Positions 7,987-18,086 are shown, counted from the stretch's first letter. The stretch is 64,000 nucleotides of DNA from Mucilaginibacter gilvus (GCF_004054195.1 NZ_SBIW01000002.1:434001-498000); one strand, 5' to 3'. Notes: generated by a model from the letters alone, not told the origin. Numbers and translations: made by a program.

Positions 7987-9597
7987 ATGTCGAACCTCTA
8001 CTGCCCCCAATTGGTTACGATACGTGTGGCTATTGCTGCTTTAGTTCGTAGCAAAAGCCTTATCCTGCTATGTGTATTTACTTTTATTTCGTCGGGCTTA
8101 TTTGCCCAGAAAGTAACGCCGGCCGATACCATAAAGAAGAGCAAAGGCGACCCAAACCTTCAGCTTAAACAAATTAAAGCCGCTAAGGACAATTTGCTAA
8201 AAGACTCTACCAACAACGAACCCAAAAAAAGCCTGTTTGTTGATACAACCATTCAAAACAAATACGGCGATCTGCTGAACGACGACATCCAGTATAACAA
8301 AAAATATCCTATTTGGAAGCCTGCTGTTGAGGTTTTAGGGGTTAATGTTTTCACCTGGTCGTTAGATAGGTTTATCCTCAATGCAGAATTTTCGCACATC
8401 GGCCCGGCAAGCTGGGGTTACAATTTCAGGAACGGCTGGGAATGGGATTCGGATCGTTTTGGGATCAATTTTATTGGCCATCCATATACCGGTTCCATGT
8501 ACTTTAACTCGGCGCGTTCGCAAGGGTATGGCTACTTCCAGTCCATACCGTTTGCAGTGGGCGGCAGCCTGGCGTGGGAGTATCTTGGCGAAACTACCCG
8601 CCCCTCTTACAACGACCTTATAAACACCACACTGAACGGCGCTTTTTTGGGAGAGATCTTTTACCGGCTTAGCTCCAACATATTGGATGATCGCACCCGG
8701 GGCGGCAATCGCGTTTTTAGGGAAATAGCAGCCGGCCTGATAGATCCGGTGCGCGGGCTTAACCGCTTGCTGCAAGGTAAATCATTCCGGCACACCAATA
8801 AAGAAGTATATCAAAAGGAACCGCTTAACATCACGCTTTTCTCCGGCATTCATAAAATCAACGTGGATAACCAAACGGTTTTTGGCAAGGGCCCAACCGA
8901 AGCCCTGATTAATATTCAACTGGATTACGGCAACCCTTTTGAGATACGCAGCCGCAAACCGTTCGACCTCTTCAGGCTCCGCACAGAACTTAGTTTCGGA
9001 TCTGGTAGAAAACTACTCGATAATTTAACCGGCTATGGCGTACTGTTTGGCAGTAATACCCATTACGGCAAGCTTTCGGTACTATACGGTGCATTTCAAT
9101 ATGATGATTTTTGGGATAATAAAACCTTCGAACTGGGCGCGCTTGGCTTTGGTGGTGGTGCAATAACCAAGTATTCCTTTTCAAAAAACATTAACCTGTA
9201 TACCAGCGCTCATGTAGCGCTGGTTCCACTGGCCGGTAACAGCAATCGTTTTGGGCCGGATACGAGCCAGGTAAGAGATTATACTTTTAACGACGGATTT
9301 GAGACCAAAATAGAAAGCACCCTAACATTAGGTAAATACGTCAGCGCATCCTTCGCCTATTACTATTACTTTTTACACACTTTTGTGGGCACACCGGGCA
9401 ACAATAATATCAACATATTAAAACCCCGACTAACGGTGCAGATAGTGAAGAACCTAAGCATCGGTTTCGAACACTTCATCTACTTCGACGACAGGTATCT
9501 TCAAAACCTACCAGGGATCCACTCCTCAAGAACCGAACAAAAGATATTCCTGTCCCTATTCCTGGAGGATCCTCAGCGTAAAGGCCGGTATAATTAA
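7987..9597 (+). CDS. DUF3943 domain protein, outer-membrane-associated
   Basis: A 536-residue protein with an uncleaved or late signal region (hydrophobic stretch about residues 20-40 ending SSGLFAQ). The segment from about 110 to 260 carries the DUF3943 features: VNVFTWSLDRFIL, NFIGHPYTGSMYFNSARSQGY, SLAWEYLGE, LIDPVRGLNRLLQG. The remainder has alternating, aromatic-ended strands and finishes in a beta-strand-like tail, as in outer-membrane barrels. The function of the family is unknown. The upstream spacer of 193 bases is shared with the divergent ComA gene. Confidence 0.85.
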   Translation: MSNLYCPQLVTIRVAIAALVRSKSLILLCVFTFISSGLFAQKVTPADTIKKSKGDPNLQLKQIKAAKDNLLKDSTNNEPKKSLFVDTTIQNKYGDLLNDDIQYNKKYPIWKPAVEVLGVNVFTWSLDRFILNAEFSHIGPASWGYNFRNGWEWDSDRFGINFIGHPYTGSMYFNSARSQGYGYFQSIPFAVGGSLAWEYLGETTRPSYNDLINTTLNGAFLGEIFYRLSSNILDDRTRGGNRVFREIAAGLIDPVRGLNRLLQGKSFRHTNKEVYQKEPLNITLFSGIHKINVDNQTVFGKGPTEALINIQLDYGNPFEIRSRKPFDLFRLRTELSFGSGRKLLDNLTGYGVLFGSNTHYGKLSVLYGAFQYDDFWDNKTFELGALGFGGGAITKYSFSKNINLYTSAHVALVPLAGNSNRFGPDTSQVRDYTFNDGFETKIESTLTLGKYVSASFAYYYYFLHTFVGTPGNNNINILKPRLTVQIVKNLSIGFEHFIYFDDRYLQNLPGIHSSRTEQKIFLSLFLEDPQRKGRYN

Positions 9598-9614
9598 TTC
9601 ATCTCCGCAGATGC

Positions 9615-9732
9615 GGAAAGATGTGTGGAAAGATGTGCAGATTTCAGATGTTGGAATACTCGTTTACCGTTAAACGAAAAATGTGCAGATGATTTTCTCA
9701 TCTGCACATCTGAAATTTGCATATCTGCACAC
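9615..9732. repeat. Inverted-repeat hairpins after the DUF3943 gene
   Basis: A perfect 12-bp hairpin (ATGTGCAGATGA 9681-9692, loop TTTTC, TCATCTGCACAT 9698-9709) lies inside a weaker outer pairing between GATGTGCAGATTTCAGATG (from about 9633) and the TCTGAAATTTGCATATCTGC stretch up to 9730. The motif TGTGCAGAT recurs several times. It lies between convergent genes and may end transcription on both strands, or be a dispersed repeat. Confidence 0.7.
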
Positions 9733-11136
9733 CTACTTCGTATACCTATTAATAATATCTACTATCACCTTGTTCTCCTGCAGTTGTGGCAGGTAATCAA
9801 ACAGGATGTAATGTTTTTCCGGATCAGAGGTTAGCGCCATTTCTAAAAAGTTAAGCGCCTCGTTATATTCGCCTTTGGCAAACAGATAGGCTACCATGCG
9901 GTAGTACAACTCTGCTGCTTCGGGGTTATTTTTTATAGCCGACGAAATGATCTCTATAGCGGTAACCAAACGTTGCTGCTCGTAAAGTATCGACGAATAA
10001 TCCAGCCAGGCATCCACATCAAGTGGGTTCAGCTCCACTACTTTTTCGTAGGCGGCTTCTGCTTCGGGCATGTGGCCCAACTTGTATTCGGCATCGGCAA
10101 TGGCAAACCAGTAGTCGGCATTGGCAATATCCAAATCCAGCGCTTTTTTGTAAAAGTGCAGGGCCTCAAAATAGCGTTCTTCAAAATCGAGCGTTACACC
10201 AATACCAAACCAGGCATCAGCCAGTTTAGGATCCATCTTAACCGATTTTTTGTAGAACGACCGCGCCTCATCCATCTGCTCCAGCTTTTCGTAACACTCG
10301 CCAATAGCGCAATAGGTATCGGCATTGGGTTGTTCGTACTCAAAGGTTTCACGGTAAACATCTATCGCTTCGGCATATTTCTCCAGGTTAACCAAAGCGT
10401 TACCCTTGTTAAAATAGGCTGACGCAAAGCTGTCTTTGATCAATATGGCGTAATCGTAAGCGTCGATAGCTTTTTCAAACAGGCTCAGTTTGGTATAAGC
10501 GTTGCCGAGGTTATACCATGCGGCGTAGCTGTACGGCTCGTTATCAATATACTGCTGGTAAAACTGTACGCTCTCCTGCTGGTTATCCAAAACATCGTAA
10601 CAAAATGCCAGTTCGTACAAAGCATCCTGGTTTTCCATGTTTTGTTTAAGGCACAGTTTCAAGTAAGTTATAGCCGTATCATAATCGCCCATATTTTGGT
10701 AAACGTATGCAATATGCAGTAAAATTTCGTCGGTTTCCTCGGCAAGGTCAAGCGCTTTTTCGTAGTTCTCCAAAGCCTCGGTGTTGCGTTCCATACTCTC
10801 GTAAAGGTTACCGCGGATAATATAAATATCGGCATCGCTGGCTTCCAGCATAGCAGCTTTATCCAGGGCGGCAAATGCCTCGGTTGACCGGTTGGTTACC
10901 ACCAGCAGCTGCGCCTGTTTTATTAAAAACACAGCCGCAAAGGGATGTTGGTTACGTGCATATTCTGATACCTGCAAGGCTTTCGCCGGATCGTTCTTTT
11001 CGATGTAGTAGTCGATGATGTTTTCAAAAGCCTGCGCATCAAAGAAGTACTGATCATGATTGCGGATCATTTCCTCGTAGCGTTCTACCGAAAACTTTGG
11101 ATCTTCGGTAAAACCAAATTCAAATTCTTCTTCCAT
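9733..11136 (-). CDS. Tetratricopeptide-repeat protein
   Basis: A 467-residue protein made almost wholly of consecutive TPR units (for example AYYNKGNALVNLEKYAEAID-like blocks repeated about every 34 residues). There is no signal peptide; the acidic N-terminus MEEEFEFGF suggests a cytoplasmic location. TPR arrays bind partner proteins; nothing in the sequence or neighbours identifies the partner. Close homologues are standard single-copy genes in Sphingobacteriaceae, so this is probably a housekeeping scaffold. Confidence 0.88.
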   Translation of the reverse strand: MEEEFEFGFTEDPKFSVERYEEMIRNHDQYFFDAQAFENIIDYYIEKNDPAKALQVSEYARNQHPFAAVFLIKQAQLLVVTNRSTEAFAALDKAAMLEASDADIYIIRGNLYESMERNTEALENYEKALDLAEETDEILLHIAYVYQNMGDYDTAITYLKLCLKQNMENQDALYELAFCYDVLDNQQESVQFYQQYIDNEPYSYAAWYNLGNAYTKLSLFEKAIDAYDYAILIKDSFASAYFNKGNALVNLEKYAEAIDVYRETFEYEQPNADTYCAIGECYEKLEQMDEARSFYKKSVKMDPKLADAWFGIGVTLDFEERYFEALHFYKKALDLDIANADYWFAIADAEYKLGHMPEAEAAYEKVVELNPLDVDAWLDYSSILYEQQRLVTAIEIISSAIKNNPEAAELYYRMVAYLFAKGEYNEALNFLEMALTSDPEKHYILFDYLPQLQENKVIVDIINRYTK

Positions 11137-11349
11137 TCAAGTTTACTTTGCAGAACACAATCCCCTGGGAAGTTTTAATCCCGCAAGGCTTAAAACATGT
11201 GTTCAAATTACAACAATAAGCAGCTTTAAAACAAATAAGTTTTCAACATACACACATTCTCAACGCCCTTTTATACAAGTGCCTGATAATAAATAGGAAG
11301 CATTTGAGCGGGTGGGCTGCGGGTTGATTTAATTTGCCCTAAAGATTTT

Positions 11350-11357
11350 TACCTTTG
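11350..11357 (+). promoter_or_regulatory. -7 box of the aldehyde dehydrogenase gene
   Basis: TACCTTTG matches the Bacteroidota -7 consensus TAnnTTTG, 15 bases before the ATG. A TTG/TTTG pair upstream (11324-11336) could supply the -33 element. Confidence 0.55.
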
Positions 11358-11372
11358 ACAAAAGTAACAATT

Positions 11373-12914
11373 ATGAGCTTAGTAATTTCTGATATCCTAA
11401 ATCATTTACATATAAACGACATAAACGAGGCCTTTAGCACCGGTAGCAACTGGGGCAGCAGCCCTGATACTGAGGTAAAAGACATTTTTTCACCCACTGA
11501 CGGAAAAAAGATCGCCGCGGTAAAATTTGCTACCACGGCCGATTATGACCGCGTTGTAGAGACCGCCGCAAAGGCCTTTAAAACCTGGCGCACACTCCCC
11601 GCCCCCAAGCGTGGAGAAATAGTTAGGCAGATAGGCGAGCAACTGCGGGCGAACAAAAAAGAGTTGGGTGCTTTGGTATCCTACGAGATGGGCAAAAGCC
11701 TGCAGGAAGGCTACGGTGAGGTGCAGGAAATGATAGATATCTGCGATTTTGCGGTGGGACTGAGCCGCCAGCTGTACGGGCTTACCATGCACAGCGAACG
11801 TCCCGAACACCGCATGTACGAGCAGTACCAGCCGCTGGGCATTGTAGGCGTAATATCGGCCTTTAACTTCCCGGTAGCCGTTTGGAGCTGGAATGCTATG
11901 CTGGCCTGGGTTTGCGGCGATGTGTGCATCTGGAAGCCATCAGAAAAAACACCGTTAACGGCCATTGCCTGCCAGCACATTGCGCAAACGGTTTTCAAAG
12001 CAAATAATATTGAAGAAGGCGTAAGTTGCCTGGTAATAGGCGACCGCGAGATTGGCGAAGCTATGGCTAATGATACCCGCGTACCGCTAATATCGGCAAC
12101 CGGTTCTACCCGTATGGGCAAGGCCGTGAGCGCAGCCGTTGGCGCACGTTTAGGCAAAAGCCTGCTGGAGCTTGGTGGTAATAACGCTATCATCATCACC
12201 GAGAATGCCGACTTGGATATGTCGCTCATCGGCGCAGTATTTGGCGCGGTGGGTACTGCAGGGCAGCGTTGTACCAGTACCCGCAGATTAATTATCCACG
12301 AGAACGTTTACGAGGCTTTTAAACAAAAACTGGTAAGCGCCTACGCGCAAATAAAAATTGGCGACCCGCTGAACGAGAACAACCACATGGGCCCGCTGAT
12401 TGATCGGGATGCGGTTGCCTTATATTTATCCTCCATAGAAAAATGCAAAGCCGAGGGCGGTAATTTTGTGGTAGAAGGCGGCAAGCTGGAAGGCGATGCC
12501 TACACATCGGGCTGCTACGTAAAGCCTTGCATTGCCGAGGTAGAGAACCATTACCAGATAGTGCAGCACGAAACCTTTGCGCCGATATTATACCTCATCA
12601 AATACAAAACCATCGAAGAAGCCATCGACCTACAAAACGGGGTTCCGCAGGGCCTTTCATCCGCCATCATGACCAACAACTTGCGCGAAGCGGAAACATT
12701 TTTATCCTACGCGGGTTCTGATTGCGGTATTGCCAACGTAAACATCGGCACATCCGGGGCAGAAATTGGCGGCGCGTTCGGTGGGGAAAAAGAAACCGGC
12801 GGCGGCCGCGAATCGGGTTCGGATGCATGGAAAGTTTACATGAGGCGCCAAACTAATACTATTAACTACTCAAAAACGTTGCCTTTAGCACAAGGGATCA
12901 AATTCGACCTTTAA
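11373..12914 (+). CDS. ALDH7-type aldehyde dehydrogenase (alpha-aminoadipate semialdehyde type)
   Basis: A 513-residue NAD-dependent dehydrogenase. The ATG at 11373 is preferred over a TTG six codons upstream because a TAnnTTTG promoter box covers the latter. The sequence follows the antiquitin/ALDH7 pattern: PLGIVGVISAFNFPVAVWSWN, WKPSEKTP, the catalytic Glu in LLELGGNNAIII and Cys in GTAGQRCTSTRR, and the C-terminal FGGEKETGGGRESGSD that marks ALDH7. Members oxidise alpha-aminoadipate semialdehyde/piperideine-6-carboxylate in lysine breakdown. The following protease gene is 25 bases away and may be co-transcribed, although the two functions are not obviously linked. Confidence 0.9.
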   Translation: MSLVISDILNHLHINDINEAFSTGSNWGSSPDTEVKDIFSPTDGKKIAAVKFATTADYDRVVETAAKAFKTWRTLPAPKRGEIVRQIGEQLRANKKELGALVSYEMGKSLQEGYGEVQEMIDICDFAVGLSRQLYGLTMHSERPEHRMYEQYQPLGIVGVISAFNFPVAVWSWNAMLAWVCGDVCIWKPSEKTPLTAIACQHIAQTVFKANNIEEGVSCLVIGDREIGEAMANDTRVPLISATGSTRMGKAVSAAVGARLGKSLLELGGNNAIIITENADLDMSLIGAVFGAVGTAGQRCTSTRRLIIHENVYEAFKQKLVSAYAQIKIGDPLNENNHMGPLIDRDAVALYLSSIEKCKAEGGNFVVEGGKLEGDAYTSGCYVKPCIAEVENHYQIVQHETFAPILYLIKYKTIEEAIDLQNGVPQGLSSAIMTNNLREAETFLSYAGSDCGIANVNIGTSGAEIGGAFGGEKETGGGRESGSDAWKVYMRRQTNTINYSKTLPLAQGIKFDL

Positions 12915-12939
12915 CATTTTTAACCCCCGTATTTTGAAT

Positions 12940-14586
12940 ATGCACAAATTTGGTAAAATTTTTTCGGGCGCGGTTCTGTGCAGCGCAGTATTATTTAGCT
13001 ATAGCGGCTTCGCGCAGGTAGCACCCGTTGCTACCCCCGAACCACCAAAGGCCTGGCACTTGATGGACCTTAAAACCGATGGCTTTTTCGGCATCAGCGC
13101 AAAGCAAGCTTACCTGTTTGTCGCTGGCAAAAAAAGCAAACAAGTGGTAGTGGCCACTATAGATAGCGGCATTGATACCGCCCAAAACGATTTGAAACCT
13201 ATCCTTTGGACCAACGCCAAGGAGATCCCGGGCAATGGGATAGATGATGACCATAACGGTTACGTAGATGATATTCATGGCTGGAATTTCCTGGGCGGCT
13301 CCGGCGGCAAATGCGATTTTACCGAAACTACCGAAGAAGTACGCGAGTATAACAAGCTGAAAGGCAAATATGGTACTATAGTAAGCGCGCCAAAGGGCAG
13401 CGAAAAAGAATTTGCTTACTGGGAAAAGGTGAAGCTTACTTTTGAAACTACCGTAAAAAAATCTAAAGAAGAAATTGCGCAATTGCAGCCTGCCATGAAC
13501 GCCTTAATGGCCACCAGCGGCTACATTAAACGCGCGCTGAATTTAAAAACAGATGCCTCTTTCACCGTTAAGGACCTGGCGCGGATAAAAGCCAGCAACG
13601 ATACGCTGAACCAGAGCAAGTACGTTTGGCAATCGGTTTTTGACCAGGAAGGCGGGAGCGCTACCAATGCTAAGATCATTGCAGACCTGAGCGAGTACCT
13701 TGCCAAATTGAACAACGATGTTAACCCGGATCTGGATGCCCGCAAACGCATAGTAGGCGATGACCCGGATGTACAGGATGGCAAACCATACGGCAGCAAC
13801 ATTGTAAAATTTGCCGATGCATCGCACGGTACGGGTGTAGCCAGCTTAATAGGGGCGGTACGCAACAATGGTTACGGTATAAATGGCGTTGCGGATAACG
13901 TGCGGATAATGGCTATTAAAGCCGTTCCAAATGGTGATGAATACGATAAAGACATTGCTAACGCGATACGTTATGCGGTTGATAACGGCGCGCAGGTGAT
14001 CAACATGAGCTTCGGCAAAAAATTATCGCCACATAAAGGCTGGGTAGACGCTGCCTTTAAATACGCGGCATCTAAAGATGTGCTGCTGATACAGGCATCG
14101 GGTAACGACAACCTGGATATGGACGCTAAACCCGAATTTCCGAATGACATATTTGAGGATGGCTCGGCTAAAGATGCCGATAACTTGATCAGTGTAGGCG
14201 CATCAGCTGCAAAACTGGATGAGAACATGGCAGGCACCTTCAGCAACTACGGTAAAAAGAACGTAGATGTATTTGCCCCCGGGGTAAAAGTTACCATGGT
14301 TGATACAGATGCCGAGTTTAACACCGCCGATGGCACCAGCTTTTCTTCGCCAATTACAGCGGGTATTGCCGCGCTGGTATTGGAGTACTATCCAACCCTG
14401 AGCGCGAAACAGGTAAAGCAAGTAATACTGGAATCGGCCACACCATTGCAAGGCACCATGGTGCTTAAACCGGGCGAAAAAGAGAAAGTTGATTTCACCA
14501 CCCTATCTAAAACCGGCGGTATAGTGAATGCTTACAAGGCATTGGTTATTGCGTCAAAATTAAAAGGCGAACGAGCGGGGATATAA
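12940..14586 (+). CDS. Secreted S8 (subtilisin-like) serine protease
   Basis: 548 residues from the ATG at 12940 (a TTG two codons upstream was rejected). A signal peptide ends near SYSGFAQ. The catalytic triad is Asp75 (VATIDSGID), His296 (ASHGTGVASLIGA) and Ser467 (GTSFSSPITAGIAALV). The stretch between Asp and His is about 220 residues, much longer than in subtilisin, and contains a charged helical insert, as in a Bacteroidota-specific S8 subgroup. There is no visible C-terminal sorting domain. It is probably a periplasmic or secreted general protease. A strong terminator follows. Confidence 0.93.
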   Translation: MHKFGKIFSGAVLCSAVLFSYSGFAQVAPVATPEPPKAWHLMDLKTDGFFGISAKQAYLFVAGKKSKQVVVATIDSGIDTAQNDLKPILWTNAKEIPGNGIDDDHNGYVDDIHGWNFLGGSGGKCDFTETTEEVREYNKLKGKYGTIVSAPKGSEKEFAYWEKVKLTFETTVKKSKEEIAQLQPAMNALMATSGYIKRALNLKTDASFTVKDLARIKASNDTLNQSKYVWQSVFDQEGGSATNAKIIADLSEYLAKLNNDVNPDLDARKRIVGDDPDVQDGKPYGSNIVKFADASHGTGVASLIGAVRNNGYGINGVADNVRIMAIKAVPNGDEYDKDIANAIRYAVDNGAQVINMSFGKKLSPHKGWVDAAFKYAASKDVLLIQASGNDNLDMDAKPEFPNDIFEDGSAKDADNLISVGASAAKLDENMAGTFSNYGKKNVDVFAPGVKVTMVDTDAEFNTADGTSFSSPITAGIAALVLEYYPTLSAKQVKQVILESATPLQGTMVLKPGEKEKVDFTTLSKTGGIVNAYKALVIASKLKGERAGI

Positions 14587-14603
14587 TCTCCACCCATCGC
14601 TAT

Positions 14604-14638
14604 AAAAAACCGGTCCCTTGTGGGTCCGGTTTTTTTTT
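14604..14638 (+). terminator. Rho-independent terminator after the S8 protease
   Basis: Hairpin AAAAAACCGGTCCC / GGGTCCGGTTTTTT with a 4-base loop (TTGT) and a run of T residues, starting about 18 bases after the protease stop codon. Confidence 0.88.
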
Positions 14639-14700
14639 GTAATAATTCTCTGCGATAAAAAGTAAAAAAATGCCTACTTTGATACCCTATTCCTTGTCCA

Positions 14701-17058
14701 ATGAACCAGTTATCAGCACGCTTGTTTTGCTTCGTCATAGCATCTTTATTCGCCAACCTCTGTATTGCGCAAACTATTGATGAGATGGTCAATTACCAAA
14801 TACAAAAGAATCCGCAGGAAAAAATTTACATCCATTACGATAAAAACAGCTACGTAACCGGCGATACGCTCAGGTTTAAGGCTTACGTATTCTCTGGCTC
14901 TAAAAGATCCACAGCGGGTAAGAATTTTTACCTGGAGCTGCTGAATGATAAAGGCAAAGTAATGAGCCGCGTTACCGCGCCTGTGTTCGAGTCAACGGCG
15001 TCCGGCAACCTGGTATTACCTATTGATAGCGTAAGCAGCGCTTTTTATTGCCGCGCCTACACCGAATCCATGCTGCGAAGCGACAGTAGCTTTATTTATA
15101 CGAAAGCGTTATCGGTTATAAACATGTCAAAAAGCCAGGCGAACGTAAACGCCGGTTCTACCAGAATCAGCTTTTTACCGGAGGGTGGCGACTGGGTAGA
15201 GAATGTGCCCGGGTTAATAGCTTTTAAAGTAACGGATGCAAATGGGATGCCTGTGAATGCTTCCGGTGTGATCAAAAGCGGCAACGATGTTATGGCAGAT
15301 TTTGCCACAACGCACGATGGGATGGGCTTTTTTGCTATGTCGCCGCAGCCAAACCAAACGTATACCGCTGTTTGGAAAGACAATAACGGGCAGGAGCATA
15401 ACACTCCCTTGCCAAAGGCAAAATTAACCGGGGTAAGCCTGCATGTGGAGAATATTACTGCCGGTAAAAAGTTTTATGTCTTTCGTTCGCCAACCGCCAA
15501 TGATGCCGATAAGCAGCTAACCCTTATTGTTTATGCTAATGGTAATATATTTTACCAGGTTAATATAGATCTATCGGCAAGAGCGATGTCTACAGGCACC
15601 ATACCCACCAAAGAACTGCCTACGGGCATATTGTATTTAACCGTCTTTAACAAAAACAAGCGACCCGTTGCCGAGCGCGTCACCTTTGTAAACAACCACG
15701 ATCATAATTTTCAAATAGATACCAGCCTTACTATTAACAAAGCCAAACGAGGGCTTAACCAGGTAAAACTGGCTATAAAAGATACCATCCGCTCTAATTT
15801 TTCAATAGCTGTTACCGATGCCGAACAGGACCCCATATCCGCCAATGCGGATAACATTGTTTCGCATCTGCTGTTAACAGCAGACCTTCATGGCAAAATT
15901 GTAAACCCCTATTATTACTTTACCGACAAGACGGAAAACGCCGACAAAAATTTAGACCTGGTGATGCTTACCCACGGCTGGCGAAAATATAACTGGGGCA
16001 CCGATACCGCAAAGGTGCCGGCAGATACCGTTACAGGATATCGCTTTATCAGTATTAAAGGTAAGTTAAACGGCCTCGGCGAGTTGGATAAAGAGGCTTA
16101 CGGTACCGTAACTATGCAAACCGACACCAACTCGGTAATGCTGCCCATGGTGGTTAACAAAAGCGGCTACTTTTTTAGGGACGGGCTTATTTATTATGGC
16201 GACGCCAAGCTGTTTTTTAAATTTGTAGATAAGCGACTGAACGCCAACAGCGTAAAACTTTCGGTTGATAACGGGCTGATCAAAAGCTTCCCATACCCTT
16301 TTACAGCACTTACGCCCGATAGTGCCGCTGCCACAACGCCGCCGGCACTATCGCCACGAATGCAGGATTACCTTTTTCAGTTGAAAAATACGCGTAGCCT
16401 TAAAGAGGTACAGGTAAAATCAACCAAGGTAACGCAGGTGCAAAAACTGGAGAAAACGTACACTTCCGGGGTGTTTAAGGATGGCATCTCTACCACGATC
16501 AAAGTAGGTGACGACCCGCGCTTTTTAAATTATTCGTCATTTTTTCAATACCTGCAAGGCAAAATACCAGGAATGGTGATCACCTATCCCCTAACTACCC
16601 CGCAGGTAATGTGGCGAAATGAGGCGGTTTACTTTTTCCTCAACGGTTTCCAGGTTGATGTGAGCGATATTGCAGGCACAGCCATGAATGATTTTGACTA
16701 TGTAAAGATCTACGACCCATCTATGGGGGGCACTTTCCGTGCACCGGGCGCGGTGATATCTGTTTATACAAAACATGGAAAGGGATTCGTTTTTGATAGC
16801 TCAAACAAAAAAATGATTATCCTGCCCGGTTATACAACCGTTAAGGAGTTCTTTTCGCCCGATTATGCCAGCGGCATCATGGTCTCCAAACCCGACCTGC
16901 GCACCACGCTGTACTGGAACCCTAATATCATAATGGATAAGGAAAACCACGAGTACACCATTAAATTTTACAACAATGATGTTACCCGAAAATTTAAAAT
17001 TGTACTGGAAGGCATAAACTTCGACGGGAAGTTAATACACCTGGAGAAGGCCCTTTAA
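14701..17058 (+). CDS. Large secreted macroglobulin-like (MG2-type) protein
   Basis: A 785-residue protein with signal peptide MNQLSARLFCFVIASLFANLCIAQ. The first part (KIYIHYDKNSYVTGDTLRFKAYV) is the MG2-like opening found in alpha-2-macroglobulin-type beta domains; several further beta domains follow. Near residues 640-720 the segment YLQGKIPGMVITYP ... VYFFLNGFQVD ... VKIYDPS resembles a TonB-receptor plug fold, but there is no barrel after it. Proteins of this build are common in Bacteroidota surface systems, with no known function. It is flanked by terminators, so it is probably monocistronic. Confidence 0.8.
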   Translation: MNQLSARLFCFVIASLFANLCIAQTIDEMVNYQIQKNPQEKIYIHYDKNSYVTGDTLRFKAYVFSGSKRSTAGKNFYLELLNDKGKVMSRVTAPVFESTASGNLVLPIDSVSSAFYCRAYTESMLRSDSSFIYTKALSVINMSKSQANVNAGSTRISFLPEGGDWVENVPGLIAFKVTDANGMPVNASGVIKSGNDVMADFATTHDGMGFFAMSPQPNQTYTAVWKDNNGQEHNTPLPKAKLTGVSLHVENITAGKKFYVFRSPTANDADKQLTLIVYANGNIFYQVNIDLSARAMSTGTIPTKELPTGILYLTVFNKNKRPVAERVTFVNNHDHNFQIDTSLTINKAKRGLNQVKLAIKDTIRSNFSIAVTDAEQDPISANADNIVSHLLLTADLHGKIVNPYYYFTDKTENADKNLDLVMLTHGWRKYNWGTDTAKVPADTVTGYRFISIKGKLNGLGELDKEAYGTVTMQTDTNSVMLPMVVNKSGYFFRDGLIYYGDAKLFFKFVDKRLNANSVKLSVDNGLIKSFPYPFTALTPDSAAATTPPALSPRMQDYLFQLKNTRSLKEVQVKSTKVTQVQKLEKTYTSGVFKDGISTTIKVGDDPRFLNYSSFFQYLQGKIPGMVITYPLTTPQVMWRNEAVYFFLNGFQVDVSDIAGTAMNDFDYVKIYDPSMGGTFRAPGAVISVYTKHGKGFVFDSSNKKMIILPGYTTVKEFFSPDYASGIMVSKPDLRTTLYWNPNIIMDKENHEYTIKFYNNDVTRKFKIVLEGINFDGKLIHLEKAL

Positions 17059-17077
17059 GCAGCACTCGTTTCAAAAC

Positions 17078-17111
17078 AAAAACGACCGTATATATCTTAC
17101 GGTTGTTTTTT
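17078..17111. terminator. Bidirectional terminator
   Basis: AAAAACGACCGTA (17078-17090) pairs with TACGGTTGTTTTT (17098-17110) with one G-T pair, between convergent genes. It ends just before the metF stop codon and can serve both strands. Confidence 0.75.
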
Positions 17112-17112
17112 G

Positions 17113-18069
17113 CTAAAATATCGCTTCCGCAATCCGTTTTGTTGGGCCGGGGTTACCCATGGTGTAAAAATGCAATACCGGCGCGCCAAATTTCATCAGC
17201 TCCTTACATTGGTTTATCATCCATTCTATCCCAATATCCTTCACGTTCTTTTCCTCCTTGCAATCGTGGATGGCGTCACTTAGTCCCTCCGGTATATCGA
17301 TATGGAATGTTTTGGAAAGGTTTACCAATTGCTTGGATGTGGTGATCGGTTTCAGTCCCGGGATGATAGGCACATTAATACCGCTTGCACGGCAGCTATT
17401 CACAAAATCAAAATACTTTTGGTTATCAAAAAACATTTGGGTTACGATGAAACCTGCACCCATATCTACCTTTTGCTTCAGGTATTTAAAGTCGGTCTTC
17501 AGGTTTGGTGCTTCGAAGTGCTTCTCGGGGTAACCGGCCACGCCGACGCAAAAATCAGATTTCAGGATGCCTTCGTGGTTCTCATGCAGGTAAATGCCTT
17601 TGTTCATGTTGGTCACCTGCTGCAGCAGATCGGTAGCGTAGCAATGCCCGTTTGGCGTTGGCACAAAAGAAGCGTCGCCACGGCGTGCATCGCCACGAAG
17701 TACCAGCACGTTCTCTATACCAAGGAATTGCAGGTCGATGAGCCCGTTCTCAGTTTCATCTTTCGTAAACCCGCCACAAAGCAAATGCGGAACGGTATCT
17801 ACCTTGTACTTATTCATGATGGCCGCGCAGATGGCAATGGTACCCGGGCGCTTACGGTAAGCCAACTTTTCTAACAAGCCTGTTTCGTGCTGTTTATAAA
17901 TGTAATCCTCGCGCAGCGATGTTACATCAATAAACGGCGGCTTAAACTCCATCAGCGGGTCTATAGCGTTATAAATACCCTGGATACTCTCCCCCTTTAA
18001 TGGCGGGATGAGTTCAAAAGAGAATAAGGTTTTGCCTGCGGCGTTCTGAATGTGCTCAGTTATTTTCAT
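17113..18069 (-). CDS. metF: 5,10-methylenetetrahydrofolate reductase
   Basis: A 318-residue TIM-barrel flavoprotein with the family landmarks FSFELIPPLKGES near the N-terminus, DVTSLRED, VLRGDARRGDA, GVAGYPEKHFEAP and TQMFFDNQKYFDFV. MetF reduces methylene-THF to methyl-THF using FAD and NAD(P)H and so feeds the methyl donor to methionine synthase. It lies 61 bases downstream of metH on the same strand, the usual Bacteroidota metH-metF order, and is expected to fall under the SAM-I riboswitch upstream of metH. A 12-bp hairpin sits in the metH-metF gap. Confidence 0.96.
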   Translation of the reverse strand: MKITEHIQNAAGKTLFSFELIPPLKGESIQGIYNAIDPLMEFKPPFIDVTSLREDYIYKQHETGLLEKLAYRKRPGTIAICAAIMNKYKVDTVPHLLCGGFTKDETENGLIDLQFLGIENVLVLRGDARRGDASFVPTPNGHCYATDLLQQVTNMNKGIYLHENHEGILKSDFCVGVAGYPEKHFEAPNLKTDFKYLKQKVDMGAGFIVTQMFFDNQKYFDFVNSCRASGINVPIIPGLKPITTSKQLVNLSKTFHIDIPEGLSDAIHDCKEEKNVKDIGIEWMINQCKELMKFGAPVLHFYTMGNPGPTKRIAEAIF

Positions 18070-18086
18070 TACAAGTTATATCTTTC

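Noticed and set aside
14701..17058. Calling the 785-residue protein a TonB-dependent receptor
   Set aside because: A plug-like segment is present near the end, but no 22-strand barrel follows and the N-terminus is macroglobulin-like.
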